From Heterostelium multicystogenum (taxonomy: Eukaryota > Evosea > Eumycetozoa > Acytosteliales > Acytosteliaceae), in NCBI GenBank assembly GCA_003667245.1, contig RCNN01000099.1:1-46150 (forward strand): DNA of 46,150 nucleotides, read 5' to 3'. Made by a program: the position numbers and the translations under genes. The notes below the pieces were generated by a model. It searched no databases. It saw only the letters and a list, made by a program, of their open reading frames with translations, and was not told the origin of the DNA. This document shows positions 1-11,088 of this stretch, one piece after another. How positions within the stretch are numbered: position 1 is the first letter of the stretch; every line of letters begins with the position of its first letter.

Positions 1-2
1 GC

Positions 3-1530
3 CATGCCAAGCGCAATGAGTTCCAGGCCGGTGGCCGGCTGATCATCGGCTACGGCGGCAGCGAAGCGTTCCAGTCACCGAATCATCTTTACAGCAAGGA
101 AGTAAACGGGCTGTTGAAAAAACTCGGGGTAAACATCAAGCGCTTCGAGACCGCCTTCGACCGCCAGTTCTACCCGGGCATGGGTTTGTCCCGTGGGGTG
201 TTCTTCGACAAGGAAAACTTTGGCGAAGACAAACTGGTGACCGGCGACCCGACGCCGATGGTCGCCGACGACATCGCCCCGGACCAATTGCATGCGCGCT
301 CCATCAGCGACTTCATCAGTGATTTCCCGCTGCCGGAAAACCGACCGTCAGGCGCTGATTGCCTTGCACGTCGCGCCCAAGGATTACCTGCCGGGCAAGA
401 CTGCCGAGGAAAAGGCCGAGTACCTCGCGACCACCAGCTACCGCGATTTCCTGCTCAAGAACGTAGGACTCTCGGAAGGCGCGGTGAAGTACTTCCAAAG
501 CCGCACCAACGACTTCATGGCCTTGAGTATCGACGCGGTGGCGTCGGCTGATGCCTATAGCGTGGGTTTCCCTGGCTTCGGCGGAATGAACCTGGCACCG
601 ATCAGCGAAGAAGCCGCCGCAGAAATGGAAGAACCCTACATCTACCACTTCCCCGACGGCAACGCCTCGCTGGCACGCTTGCTGGTGCGCAGCCTGATTC
701 CGGCAGTGGCACCGGGGCACACCATGGATGACATCGTGCTGGCGCCGTTTTGACTACGCCAGGCTTGATCAGCCCAGGACGCCGGTGCGGGTGCGTTTGA
801 ACAGCACTGCGGTCAGTGTGCGTAACGTCGGTGACGGTGTGCACATCGGCTACAGCCGTGGCGGCCAACTCGCACAGGTACGCGGCAAACGCTGCATCCT
901 GGCCTGCTACAACATGATGATCCCGTACCTGCTGCGGACCTGCCGGCAGAACAAGCCCAGGCCCTGAGCCAGAACGTGAAGTACCCGCTGGTCTACACCA
1001 AAGTGGTGGTGCGCAACTGGACCTCGTTCCAGAAGCTGGGGGTGCACGAGATTTATGCAGCGACCCAGCCTTACAGCCGGATCAAGCTGGATTACCCGGT
1101 GAGCATGGGCGGCTACGAGCACCCGCGCGACCCGACGCAGCCGATTGGTTTGCACATGGTGTACGTGCCCACCAGCCCCAACAGCGGCATGAACGGCCGC
1201 GACCAGGCCCGCGCCGGGCGGGGCAAGTTGTACGGGCAGACATTTGAACAACTGGAAGCGCAACTGCGGGATCAGCTGCAGCGCATGCTCGGCCCGGGCG
1301 GTTTCAACCACCAGACCGACATTCTGGCGATCACTGTCAACCGTTGGTCACACGGCTATGCGACCTTCTCCAACAGCTTGTTTGACGATGCCGATGAAAG
1401 CGAAAAACTGAAGGACCTGGCGCGCCAGCCGGTGGGACATGTGAGCATCGCCAACTCGGATGCCGCGTGGAGCGCGTATGCCCATGCGGCGATTGATGAG
1501 GCGTATCGAGCGGTAGGCGAAGTGGGCTGA
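3..1530 (+). CDS. FAD/NAD(P)-binding amine oxidase, spermidine dehydrogenase-like (5' end outside window)
   Basis: This is the C-terminal part, about 509 residues, of a large flavin-dependent oxidoreductase. The part seen has the style of the Pseudomonas spermidine dehydrogenase (SpdH) group, which oxidises polyamines: a GGRLIIGYGGSEAFQSP stretch, a long middle region, and a late segment with AFRNASDA-like wording replaced here by IANSDAAWSAYAHAAIDEA. The N-terminal dinucleotide-binding motif would lie upstream of the window. Three frame changes occur near 333 (extra C), 749 (extra T in a T run) and 934 (missing G). The reading continues without loss of sense in the next frame each time, so it is one gene with indels. 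A REP pair follows the stop. The assignment to polyamine oxidation is from overall resemblance and position near recJ; another GMC- or amine-oxidase-like substrate is possible. Confidence 0.62.
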
Positions 1531-1558
1531 TCCCGGCATTCCTGAAGGAAGAGATTAT

Positions 1559-1691
1559 TGTGGCGAGGGAGCTTGCTCCCGCTGGGCTGCGCAGCAGCCC
1601 CAAACCAGGCGATCGAGATATCCCTGAAGGATCTCCATCGCCTGAGCTGGGGTCGCTTCGCGCCCCAACGGGAGCAAGCTCCCTCGCCACA
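1559..1691. repeat. REPIN: inverted pair of REP palindromes
   Basis: The two ends are inverted copies: GTGGCGAGGGAGCTTGCTCC at the left and its complement ending in CCCTCGCCAC at the right, joined by an inner stem of less conserved sequence. Each arm contains the small palindrome GGGAGCTTGCTCCC. The same unit occurs at 22602-22732. Paired REPs of this form are typical Pseudomonas intergenic elements mobilised by RAYT transposases in trans. It lies between the amine oxidase and opgD and fills most of the 361-base gap. Confidence 0.9.
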
Positions 1692-1891
1692 CGGTTTCCA
1701 CAGAAACGTCTTGTTTCATATGCAGCGCCATCAACCCGCCATCAATCATTTTTCCTTGCGCACCGAACCGCTTAAGCTATTTGGCATCTGTTTAATGTCC
1801 GTTGCGTTTGGCCGAAGGCATGTCCGAACCGTTTTCCTTGATCCAGCACGTGCCAGGAACGGCGCGGGATTGTTCACGACAGGTTGTATTT

Positions 1892-3519
1892 ATGCACCGC
1901 AGGAATTTGCTCAAAGCGTCCATGGCCATCGCGGCTTACACCGGTCTGTCGGCCAGTGGCCTGCTGGCCGCCCAGGCCTGGGCGGGCAACCGCGCCGCTG
2001 ATGGCGAGGCCCAGGCCTTCGATTTCGAGGCCCTGAAGATCCAGGCCAAGCAGTTGGCAAGCAATCGCTACCAGGACACCAAGCAGGTATTGCCGCCGAC
2101 CCTGGCGACCATGACCCCGCAGAATTTCAACGCCATCGGCTACGACGGCAAGCATTCGCTGTGGAAAGAATTGAACGGCCAGTTGGACGTGGCAGTTCTT
2201 CCACGTCGGCATGGGCTTCAAGACGCCGGTGCGCATGTACAGCGTCGACCCGAAAACCCGCCAGGCCCGCGAGGTGCACTTCCGCCCTTCGCTGTTCAAC
2301 TATGAAAAAACCACGGTAGACACCAAGCAACTGACCGGCGACCTGGGTTTCTCCGGCTTCAAGCTGTTCAAGGCCCCGGAACTGGACCGCCACGACGTGC
2401 TGTCCTTCCTCGGCGCCAGCTACTTCCGTGCGGTGGATTCCACCGGCCAGTACGGCCTTTCCGCACGCGGCCTGGCCATCGACACCTACGCGAAAAAGCG
2501 CGAGGAATTCCCGGACTTCACCAAGTTCTGGTTCGAAACCCCGGACAAGGACAGCACCCGCTTCGTGGTCTACGCCCTGCTGGATTCGCCGAGCGCCACT
2601 GGTGCCTATCGCTTCGATATCGACTGCCAGGCCAACCAGGTGGTAATGGCCATCGACGCCCATATCAATGCGCGTACCGCCATCGAGCAACTGGGCATCG
2701 CACCGATGACCAGCATGTTCAGTTGCGGCACCGTTGAGCGGCGGATGTGCGACACCATTCACCCGCAAATCCACGACTCGGATCGCCTGGCCATGTGGCG
2801 CGGCAATGGCGAGTGGATCTGCCGCCCGCTGAACAACCCGGCTACCCTGCAATTCAACGCGTTTGCCGACACCGACCCGAAAGGCTTCGGCCTGGTGCAG
2901 ACCGATCATGAGTTCGCCAGCTATCAGGACACGGTGGACTGGTACAGCAAACGCCCAAGCCTGTGGGTAGAACCTACAACCGCGTGGGGCGAAGGCTCTA
3001 TCGATCTGCTGGAAATTCCTACAACCGGCGAGACCCTGGACAACATCGTGGCCTTCTGGACCCCGAAGAAGCCCGTCGCTGCCGGCGAATCCCTGAACTA
3101 CGGCTACAAGCTCTACTGGAGCGCCCTGCCGCCGGTCAGCACGCCACTGGCGCAGGTCAATGCCACCCGTTCGGGCATGGGCGGTTTCACCGAAGGTTGG
3201 GCGCCGGGCGAGCACTACCCCGAAGTCTGGGCGCGGCGTTTTGCCGTGGACTTCAACGGCGGCGGGCTGGATCGTTTGCCTGAAGGCACCGGGATCGAGC
3301 CGGTGGTGACCTGCTCCCATGGTGAGGTCAAAGACTTCAGCGTGTTGGGTACTGGATGCCATCAAGGGCTATCGAATTCTGTTTGACTGGTACCCGACCA
3401 GCGACAGCGTCGAGCCGGTTGAACTGCGGCTGTTCATCCGCACCCAGGACCGCACTTTGAGCGAAACCTGGCTGTACCAATACTTCCCACCTGCACCAGA
3501 CAAGCGCAAGTACACCTGA
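1892..3519 (+). CDS. opgD: Glucan biosynthesis protein D (OpgD/MdoD), Tat-exported
   Basis: OpgD shapes the backbone of osmoregulated periplasmic glucans and works in the periplasm. The ATG at 1892 opens a twin-arginine signal ([16 protein letters not shown], then [11 protein letters not shown]), which supports this start over the in-frame ATG at 1802. The mature part carries the MdoG-family core: [65 protein letters not shown] and the basic C-terminus with LYQYFPP. Length, about 541 residues, fits the family. Two single-base insertions break it: a G near 2194 and a G near 3347; the sequence continues correctly after both. It stands alone; no opgG/opgH neighbour is visible. A palindrome starts 7 bases after the stop. 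Confidence 0.93.
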
Positions 3520-3526
3520 TACCGAA

Positions 3527-3550
3527 CGTTCCCACGCTCGCGTGGGAACG
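3527..3550. repeat. Perfect 10-bp palindrome between convergent genes
   Basis: CGTTCCCACG, loop CTCG, then CGTGGGAACG. It sits 7 bases after the opgD stop and 14 bases beyond the stop of the converging small gene. This sequence is a familiar short intergenic palindrome in Pseudomonas. It could act as a shared bidirectional terminator, but T tracts are missing on both sides. Confidence 0.75.
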
Positions 3551-3564
3551 CCCCTTCGGGATCT

Positions 3565-3750
3565 TCAGAACCGCGAAATACTCTTCATCGCCCCAATCAA
3601 GTACCGCATCGCCACCTGATCACTCTCGGTCAGGGCGCGGTACTGTTCCAGCAATTGCTCTTCGTCCGAACTCAGGCGTCGGCTGCGCAGCGACATCCTG
3701 CGGGCCAGAAAAGACGACAACACCCCCGCTACACCATAGGACTTGGCCAT
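3565..3750 (-). CDS. Small conserved hypothetical protein, 61 residues
   Basis: I do not recognise the family. The ATG at 3750 is preceded by GAGGAG at good distance, which favours it over the longer start at 3828. The product begins MAKSYGVAGVLSSFLARRMS, has a basic stretch (RRMSLRSRRLS), then an acidic helix-like part (SDEEQLLEQYRALTESDQ) and ends GAMKSISRF. No membrane segment, signal or cysteines are visible; it looks like a soluble, mostly helical small protein. It converges on opgD, and the 3' gap holds only a palindrome. The reading frame is intact although many neighbours are broken, and the clear ribosome site supports it being real. Confidence 0.7.
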   Translation of the reverse strand: MAKSYGVAGVLSSFLARRMSLRSRRLSSDEEQLLEQYRALTESDQVAMRYLIGAMKSISRF

Positions 3751-3946
3751 GGACTGTCTCCTCGTATCAATCAACTGCTCCTGGTTGCCCATAACCCCAT
3801 CCGCGATGCGACCTGCGAGGATCAACAAGCCGATTTCCTGGGCCAGAAATCATGCTTACCTTAAGCGTAGAAACTATCTTGCCGGGCGTGGGACTTTTTT
3901 AGAGTAATCACTTAAAAAAACGCTTGCAGGGCAATGACCTACAGCG

Positions 3947-4483
3947 TTATCCCACAAGCGGCCGGTACAGGTGGATGTCGTGCGGCTCCTGCTGAAACAG
4001 CTCGGGATCCGGCTGCTTGAGCAACCGGCAGCCGAGCCGCAGATAGAACTCCACCGTATTGCGCGATTCCGTGGCCGATACGTACAACGCCTCGGCCCCG
4101 GCTGCGCGGGCGTGTTCACAGGCCAGGGCAAACAGCTGGCCACCCAGGCCCAGGCCACGGGCCCCATGGCTCACATGCAGGAATTTGAGCTGGCGCATAC
4201 GCAGGCCCTGGTTGAGGATAACCCGGTTGTCCAGCACCACGGCCGCCAGCAGCTTCTCATCGTCAAACACTCCGTGCAGCCACCCTCCGCGCTTCAGGCA
4301 CGCCTGCAAGGCCACGGCATCCTGCTCGGCTTCGCCTTCGGGCCAGCCGCGCATGTCGTGGTGCTCGGGGTACAGCAGCAACTCCCCGTGCTCCACGCGA
4401 TAGCACGCCTCGATCCGTTCGGTACGGTTAATCAGCGCCAGCAACGGCAGGTCCTTTTCGGTCAGGTCACGCTTGATCAACAT
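3947..4483 (-). CDS. GNAT-family N-acetyltransferase
   Basis: A 178-residue protein of the GNAT fold, which transfers acetyl from acetyl-CoA to an amine. The C-terminal half shows the CoA-binding pattern: LKFLHVSHGARGLGLGGQLF (motif A, with the R/Q-x-x-G-x-G/A type loop), then a helix (ACEHARAAGAEALYVSATESRNTVEFYLRLGCRLL) typical of motif B. The ATG at 4483 (MLIKRDLTEKDLPLL) has GGAAG a few bases upstream and is preferred to the start at 4513. It overlaps the upstream ATPase gene by 17 bases, so the two are probably co-translated. The substrate cannot be told from sequence. Confidence 0.85.
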   Translation of the reverse strand: MLIKRDLTEKDLPLLALINRTERIEACYRVEHGELLLYPEHHDMRGWPEGEAEQDAVALQACLKRGGWLHGVFDDEKLLAAVVLDNRVILNQGLRMRQLKFLHVSHGARGLGLGGQLFALACEHARAAGAEALYVSATESRNTVEFYLRLGCRLLKQPDPELFQQEPHDIHLYRPLVG

Positions 4484-4968
4484 GCTGTGCTTCCAAGGGT
4501 TGATGGTGAACAAGGTTGAATCCTTCCGCAGGGGTCGGTGCTTCGAAATAGCCGGTGATCAAGTCGAACTGGGCGTCACTGGTTTCGAACGCGTGGGTAC
4601 CCTCCGCGTTGCGCGCACGCAGGCGTGCCTTGCAGACCTCGTCCGGTACGTCCAGGTAATGCAATTGGTGGTCAGCGCCTGCGCCTTCGAACAGTGAGCG
4701 CATCCAGCGGCGACTGGCCAACGTGTTCGCCGGAAAATCCAGCACCACCGACAGGCCGGCCCCGAGCAACGCGATGATATGCGCCGTCAACGCAGCACGC
4801 AGGTGGCCGGTGCAGCGCACGTAGTCGCCCAGGGCGTGAATTTGTCCGGGGTAGAGGCGTGACAGCCACTCATCCTCACTGATCAGGATCGCCTGGGAGC
4901 CCTGCGACAACTGTTGGGTCAGGGTCGATTTACCGGATGCGATTTTTGCCGCAGATCAGGTGCAACAT
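4467..4968 (-). CDS. Small P-loop ATPase/kinase-like protein (frameshifted)
   Basis: About 166 residues. The start at 4968 follows AAGGAG with ideal spacing and gives MLHLICGK; with one A removed from the A5 run near 4945 the P-loop reads GKIASGKST, followed by TLTQQLSQ. Further on are a DFPANT segment and a basic region (RARNAEGTHAFETSDAQFDLI) resembling the lid of small-molecule or nucleotide kinases of the zeta-toxin/chloramphenicol-kinase fold. Similar proteins in Pseudomonas are annotated simply as ATP-binding proteins. Its 3' end overlaps the GNAT gene by 17 bases. The substrate is unknown. Without the correction the P-loop is out of frame with the rest, so the break is most likely an error. 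Confidence 0.8.
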
Positions 4969-5015
4969 GAGCTTCTCCTTGTGTCGCAGGGCTTGGCCGG
5001 TGATCGGCGGGCAAT

Positions 5016-5047
5016 AAAAAACCCGCCGGATCAAGGGCGGGTTTTTC
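5016..5047 (-). terminator. Rho-independent terminator
   Basis: On the minus strand AACCCGCC, an eight-base loop, GGCGGG, then TTTTTT. It lies about 115 bases past the stop of the flavin oxidoreductase and just upstream of the ATPase gene, so it separates these two minus-strand units. The plus strand also carries a T run but has no gene to end. Confidence 0.85.
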
Positions 5048-5069
5048 ATGCTTTTCCAGCACGCGTCAG

Positions 5070-5092
5070 CCCACCCTCTCCTGGAGGGTGGG
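5070..5092. repeat. Strong 9-bp hairpin without T tract
   Basis: CCCACCCTC, a five-base loop, GAGGGTGGG. It lies between the flavin oxidoreductase stop and the terminator at 5016-5047. It may protect the transcript 3' end or be a remnant of a second terminator; no function is evident. Confidence 0.6.
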
Positions 5093-5160
5093 AATAATCG
5101 AGGCGTTCAGTAATAGAGTCATAGTTTCGACATTAGCTTCAGGCGTTTTCCTACGCAAGG

Positions 5161-6281
<1,121 letters not shown>

Positions 6282-6324
6282 TTATGCAGTGGGCAGGCTC
6301 CAGGGTTCTGTTTGAAAGGTCGAC

Positions 6325-6346
6325 GAAAAACCCGTCCCGGCGGGCT
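6325..6346 (-). terminator. Probable terminator after recJ
   Basis: On the minus strand AGCCCGCCGGGACGGG followed by TTTTTC: a short GC stem (CCCG/CGGG) and T tract, about 75 bases past the recJ stop and before the flavin oxidoreductase start at 6269. The stem is short, hence moderate confidence. Confidence 0.55.
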
Positions 6347-6419
6347 GAAATAAGACAAGGTCACAAGACCGATCACACAGTGCTTAGAGACTAGTCGACA
6401 ACAGAGGATTGCACAGGGT

Positions 6420-8128
6420 TCAGCGCGGCTCGATATGCGCGATCATCAGTTGCACGGTTTCCTGACCACGGAACTCGTTCACGTCGAGCTTGTAGGCCAG
6501 TTCTACCCAGCGAATGGTGGGGTTGGGCCAGATCTCGCGGTCGATGCCGAAAGCAATGCCATCGAGCTTCACCGATCCACACTCGCTCTTGAGCACCACC
6601 TTCAGATGGCGCTCGCCGACGACGCGCTGCTCCACCAGTTGGAACACCCCGTGAAACAACGGCTCTGGGAAATGCTGGCCCCACGGCCCGGCGTTGCGCA
6701 GGGCGCGGGCCAGTTCCAGGTGAAACTCTTCAACCGCCAGGGTGCCGTCGGACAGCAGCCGGCCCGTCAGGTCTTCTTCGCGCAGTTGCCGACGCACTTC
6801 GGCGTCAAAGGCCTCGGCGAACAGTGGGAAGTTGGCCTCGGGCAAGGTAAGACCCGCCGCCATGGCGTGGCCGCCGTACTTGGCGATCAGCGTCGGATGC
6901 TGGCTGGCCACCACGGCCAGCGCGTCACGGATATGAAAACCCGGCACGGAGCGTCCGGAGCCCTTGAGCAGGCCGTCACCGGCGTCGGCAAAGGCGATGG
7001 TCGGGCGGAAGTAACGCTCTTTCATGCGCGAGGCAAGGATGCCGATCACGCCCTGGTGCCATTCCGGGTCGAACAGGCACAAGCCATACGGCATCGATTC
7101 CACCGGCAAGTCCTTGAGCTGGGCCAGGGCCTCGCGCTGCATGCCTTGTTCGATGGACTTGCGGTCCTGGTTCATGCCGTCCAGTTGCGCGGCCATTTCC
7201 CGGGCGGCGGCGAAATCCGAGGTGAGCAGGCACTCGATACCCAGGCTCATGTCATCCAGGCGCCCGGCGGCGTTCAGGCGCGGGCCCAGGATAAAACCAA
7301 GGTCGGTGGAGGTGATGCGGGCGTGATCGCGCTTGGCCACTTCGAGGATCGCCTTGATCCCGGCCGGGCACGACCGGCGCGAATGCGTTCCAGGCCCTGG
7401 TAGACCAGGATGCGATTGTTGGCGTCCAGCGGGACCACGTCGGCCACGCTGCCCAAGGCCACCAGGTCCAGCAGTTCGCCGATATTCGGCTGCGGCTTGT
7501 TCTCGTACCAACCCAAACTGCGCAAGCGCGCACGCAGGGCCATCAGCACGTAGAAGATCACGCCCACACCCGCCAGGGCCTTGCTGGGGAATTCACAGCC
7601 CGGCTGGTTCGGGTTGACGATGGCGTCGGCTGCGGGCAGTTCGTAGCCCGGCAAGTGGTGGTCGGTAACCAGCACCTTGAGCCCCGCCGCTTTCGCGGCC
7701 GCCACGCCTTCGACGCTGGAGATACCGTTGTCCACGGTGATCAGCAGCTGTGGCTGGCGCTGCAGGGCCACGGCGACGATTTCCGGGGTCAGGCCGTAGC
7801 CGTATTCGAAACGGTTGGGCACCAGGTAGTCGACATGGGCGGCGCCCAACAAGCGCAGGCCCAGGGTGCCCACGGTGCTGGCGGTGGCGCCGTCGGCGTC
7901 GAAGTCACCCACGATCAGGATCCGCTGGCGCTGCTCCAGGGCCGTCACCAGCAAGTCCACCGCAGCATCGATGCCCTTGAGCTGCTGATACGGGATCAGC
8001 CGCGCCAGGCTTTTATCCAGCTCGGCTTCCGATTGCACCCCGCGTGCGGCGTAGAGACGGGTCAACAACGGTGGCAATTCACCGAGGAATGGCAGGACGG
8101 CGGGCAACGGGCGAGGATCGATACGCAT
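6420..8128 (-). CDS. recJ: Single-stranded-DNA-specific exonuclease RecJ
   Basis: RecJ degrades single-stranded DNA 5' to 3' in RecF-pathway recombination and mismatch repair. The DHH phosphoesterase motifs are present in order: ILIVGDFDADGATAS (motif I), LITVDNGI, VTDHHLPG (the DHH motif), GSVADVVPL; then the DHHA1 domain with GPRLNAAGRL, HQGVIGILASR, GSGRSVPGFHI and KYGGHAMAAGLTL, and a C-terminal OB-like part. With one missing G restored near 7367 the length is 569 residues, as usual for Pseudomonas. Start at 8128 (MRIDPRPLPAVLPFLG) has only a weak ribosome site. YaeQ lies upstream in the same direction, separated by a REP pair. Confidence 0.96.
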
Positions 8129-8176
8129 GGGGTGACGGAAGCTTCTCTTTAATGTTGAAAATTAGCGGTGATCCCT

Positions 8177-8283
8177 TGTAGGAGCTGTCGAGCCCCAGCG
8201 AGGCTGCGATGGGATCACCTCGGTGTACCTGTCAGACCGCAGCGCCTGCATCGCAGCCTCGCTGAAGCTCGACAGCTCCCACA
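8177..8283. repeat. Paired palindromic element (REP-like, third type)
   Basis: TGTAGGAGCTGTCGAG at the left and its near-complement CTCGACAGCTCCCACA at the right, each next to matching inner segments (AGCGAGGCTGCGAT and ATCGCAGCCTCGCT). The whole can fold into one long imperfect hairpin. It fills the gap between the recJ start and the yaeQ stop. Its arms differ from the REP units at 1559 and 30292, so it belongs to another family. Confidence 0.8.
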
Positions 8284-8314
8284 CTCGACCAGCGTCCAAT
8301 CAGTTATCGACGTT

Positions 8315-8857
8315 TCAGCCGCGCTCGCCAGCCAGCCATTCCAGCTGGACTTCGTGCTGCCCACGGTCATCGGTCACGAAGATCGTGCCTTCGCTGATCA
8401 TCACGTCCCACTTGATCACCCGGGGCATGTCCTTGGCCAGCACTTCCAGGATTTCCTGGGGTACGGCGGCGATGCTCACGTTTTTCAGGTTCTTCGCCAC
8501 CGGCACCACTTTGCCTTCCCAGACGCGCAAGCTGCCGTAGGCCAGCAAGGTCGTGCGTTCGGTACGGCGGGAACACCAGGTCAGGCGGTCCGCGTCCGGC
8601 TGGCCGACTTCGATCCAGTGCAGGACGCGATCATCCAGGCTTTTTTCCCACAGCGCCGGCTCGTCTACATCTGACAGGCCACGACCGAAAGACAGCTGCT
8701 CGTTGTAGAAAAGCGCGTAGGCCAGCAAACGCACGGTCATGCGCTCTTCGGTTTCCGAAGGGTGGCGGGCGATGGTCTGCTTGACACTCTCGTACACCGA
8801 ACGGTCAAGGTCGGTGAGGTTGAGTTCAAACTTGTAGGTCGTGGACGGCTGGGCCAT
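8315..8857 (-). CDS. YaeQ family protein
   Basis: YaeQ proteins have a PD-(D/E)XK nuclease-like fold; their biochemical role is not settled. The frame is intact, 180 residues from the ATG at 8857 (MAQPSTTYKFELNLTDLDR). Family landmarks are clear: VYESVKQTIARHPSETEERMTVRLLAYALFY, the LSFGRGLSDVDEPALW segment, DDRVLHWIEVGQPDADRL, and a C-terminus ending LEWLAGERG. The start at 8857 is preferred to 8890 because family members begin at the MAQPST-type sequence. It diverges from the CoA-transferase gene; the 145-base gap must hold both promoters. Confidence 0.93.
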   Translation of the reverse strand: MAQPSTTYKFELNLTDLDRSVYESVKQTIARHPSETEERMTVRLLAYALFYNEQLSFGRGLSDVDEPALWEKSLDDRVLHWIEVGQPDADRLTWCSRRTERTTLLAYGSLRVWEGKVVPVAKNLKNVSIAAVPQEILEVLAKDMPRVIKWDVMISEGTIFVTDDRGQHEVQLEWLAGERG

Positions 8858-9002
8858 GAACGGACTTCTAGAGACAGGGAAAGGCGGCAAGTCTAACCGA
8901 TGGCGAGGTGATTCAACGAATCCTGCGCTGCATCATCCTTATCACTGCGCCACTCGCCTATGTTAAAAGGCTCACATCCCTGCCCTGCCCGAAAGGTTCC
9001 TC

Positions 9003-10201
9003 ATGTCGTTTACCGCCAAACCACTTGCCGGCCTGAAAGTCATCGAACTCGGCACCTTGATCGCCGGCCCGTTTGCGTCGCGCATCTGCGCCGAGTTCGG
9101 CGCCGAGGTGATCAAGGTCGAATCCCCGGATGGCGGCGACCCGCTGCGCAAGTGGCGCAAGCTGTATGAAGGCACCTCGCTGTGGTGGTTTGTGCAGGCG
9201 CGCAACAAGAAATCCCTGACCCTGAACCTGAAACACCCGGACGGCCTGACAATCCTCAAGCAACTGTTGGCGGATGCCGACATTTTGATTGAGAACTTTC
9301 GCCCTGGCGTGCTGGAAAAGCTCGGCCTGAGCTGGGAAACCTTGCACGCCCTGAACCCGAAACTGGTGATGGTGCGCCTCTCGGGCTTTGGCCAGACCGG
9401 GCCGATGAAGGACCAGCCAGGGTTTGGCGCGGTGGGCGAATCCATGGGGGGCCTGCGTTACATCACCGGTTTCGAGGACCGCCCGCCGGTGCGCACCGGG
9501 ATTTCCATCGGGGACTCGATCGCGGCGTTGTGGGCCGTGATCGGGGCGCTGATGGCCCTGCGTCATCGTGAAGTGAATGGCGGGCTCGGCCAGGTGGTGG
9601 ATGTGGCGCTGTATGAGGCGATCTTCGCGATGATGGAGAGCATGATCCCGGAGTTCGACGTGTTCGGCTTTATCCGCGAGCGCACCGGCAACATCATGCC
9701 CGGCATCACGCCCTCCTCGATCCACACCAGTGCCGACGGCAAACATGTGCAGATCGGCGCCAATGGCGACGCGATCTTCAAGCGCTTCATGTCAGCCATT
9801 GGTCGCGACGACCTGGCCAACGACCCGGCACTGGCCAGCAACGATGGCCGCGACAGCCGGCGCGATGAGTTGTACGGGGTGATTGATCGCTGGGTCAACT
9901 CGCTGCCGCTTGAGCAAGTGGTGGAACAGTTGAACAAGGCCGAAGTGCCCGCCAGCCGTATCTACAGCGCGCAAGACATGCTGGGAGACCCGCAGTTTCT
10001 CGCCCGCGAGATGTTCCTCAAGGCGCAGCTCCCGGGCGGCAAGGACTTCAAGATGCCCGGCATCGTGCCCAAACTTTCGGACACACGGGCAGTTGTGAAT
10101 GGGTCGGACCGCAGTTGGGCGAGCACAACAGCGTGGTGCTCGCTGAATTGGGCTACGATGCGGCCGCCGTTACTCGCCTGCGTGAGAACGGCGCGATCTG
10201 A
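9003..10201 (+). CDS. CaiB/BaiF (class III) CoA-transferase
   Basis: About 399 residues. Family III CoA-transferases move CoA between carboxylic acids through a catalytic aspartate. The N-terminus (LAGLKVIELGTLIAGPFASRICAEFGAEVIKVE) and following RNKKSLTLNLKHPDG, LIENFRPGVLEKLGL, LVMVRLSGFGQTGP are textbook for the family, as is the late PASRIYSAQDMLGDPQFLAREMF. A single base is missing near 10086; the corrected end reads GPQLGEHNSVVLAELGYD and stops at 10201. The last base of its TGA is the first base of the next gene's ATG, so the two are translationally linked. The acyl substrate is unknown. Confidence 0.93.
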
Positions 10202-11079
10202 TGGGCCGGCGCTTCATCATTCGACTCTGCCTCCTGGGTTCACTGCTCGGGACTTGGCCACTGTCGAGCCAGGCCCAGGAAACCTTGATCTGGCTGTTGC
10301 GTGACCTGCCGCCAGTGACGATTTTCGAAGGCCCGCAAAAAGGCCAGGGCGCCCTCGACCAACTGCTGCCGATACTCGCCGAACACATGCCGGAGTATCG
10401 ACATCAGATCCTCCACGTGAACCGCGCGCGCGGCATGCAGATGCTCCGCGACCCCGGCACGCTTACCTGCGACCCGTCCCTGCTATGGACGGCGGAGCGC
10501 GCTAAAACCATCGTGTTTTCCGCCCAGGCCTTCGCGGCCGTGAGCAACGGGGTGACGATCCGCCAGGGTCAGCGGGCGCTGCTGGCGCCGTTTGTGGTGG
10601 ATGGACGGTTCGACCTGGAGGCATTTTTGAATGCACGGGATGCGCGCCTTGGCATCATCGCCGAACGCAGCTACGGCGCCATCATCGATGAAGCGCTGAA
10701 GCACACCAGTGCTCACAAACTGGCGCCGCATTACGGCAATGACGCCCTCGGCAGCCTGCTGCAGATGCAACGAAAGGGGCGGCTGGAAGCGGTGCTGGGT
10801 TACTGGACAGAAGTGCGCTACCAGGCGCTGCAACAAGGCATTGATCCACAAGAGCTGATCTTCTACCCCATCAAAGGCACCCCGCCCTATCAACTGACCC
10901 GGATTGCCTGCACGGATAACGCCTCAGGCCGCACGGCTATCGAGCGGATCAATCAGGTGCTGCGCGAGATCCCGCAGGAGCAACTGCGACAGTCCTACGC
11001 CTCATGGCTCGACCCGGTCATGCGTGAGCAATACCTGCAAGACCACCCGACGTTTTTCCAGGATGCCCCGAGCCCATGA
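10201..11079 (+). CDS. Periplasmic solute-binding-like protein (TIGR02285 type)
   Basis: Intact, 292 residues. An N-terminal signal peptide is clear: MGRRFIIRLCLLGSLLGTWP then LSSQAQE. The rest has the shape of a family 3 extracellular solute-binding protein (GPQKGQGALDQLLPILAEHMPEY, EVRYQALQQ, ending in a helical tail), the group often called TIGR02285. Members are usually orphan, not next to ABC permeases; here too there is none. Its start codon overlaps the CoA-transferase stop by one base (TGATG). A ligand cannot be named. A terminator follows at 11098. Confidence 0.82.
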   Translation: MGRRFIIRLCLLGSLLGTWPLSSQAQETLIWLLRDLPPVTIFEGPQKGQGALDQLLPILAEHMPEYRHQILHVNRARGMQMLRDPGTLTCDPSLLWTAERAKTIVFSAQAFAAVSNGVTIRQGQRALLAPFVVDGRFDLEAFLNARDARLGIIAERSYGAIIDEALKHTSAHKLAPHYGNDALGSLLQMQRKGRLEAVLGYWTEVRYQALQQGIDPQELIFYPIKGTPPYQLTRIACTDNASGRTAIERINQVLREIPQEQLRQSYASWLDPVMREQYLQDHPTFFQDAPSP

Positions 11080-11088
11080 CAAATCGCA

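Noticed and set aside
1..1530. Amine oxidase read as a true pseudogene with three frameshifts
   Set aside because: The breaks are of the same homopolymer kind as those in essential genes of this window, and no other damage is visible.
2127..3365. 412-residue open frame on the minus strand opposite opgD
   Set aside because: It mirrors a strongly supported gene, shows no known motif, and long antisense frames are expected in high-GC sequence with third-position bias.
4467..4968. P-loop protein considered as a zeta-type toxin of a toxin-antitoxin pair
   Set aside because: No antitoxin-like gene precedes it; the partner is a GNAT enzyme downstream, and toxin-specific residues cannot be confirmed.
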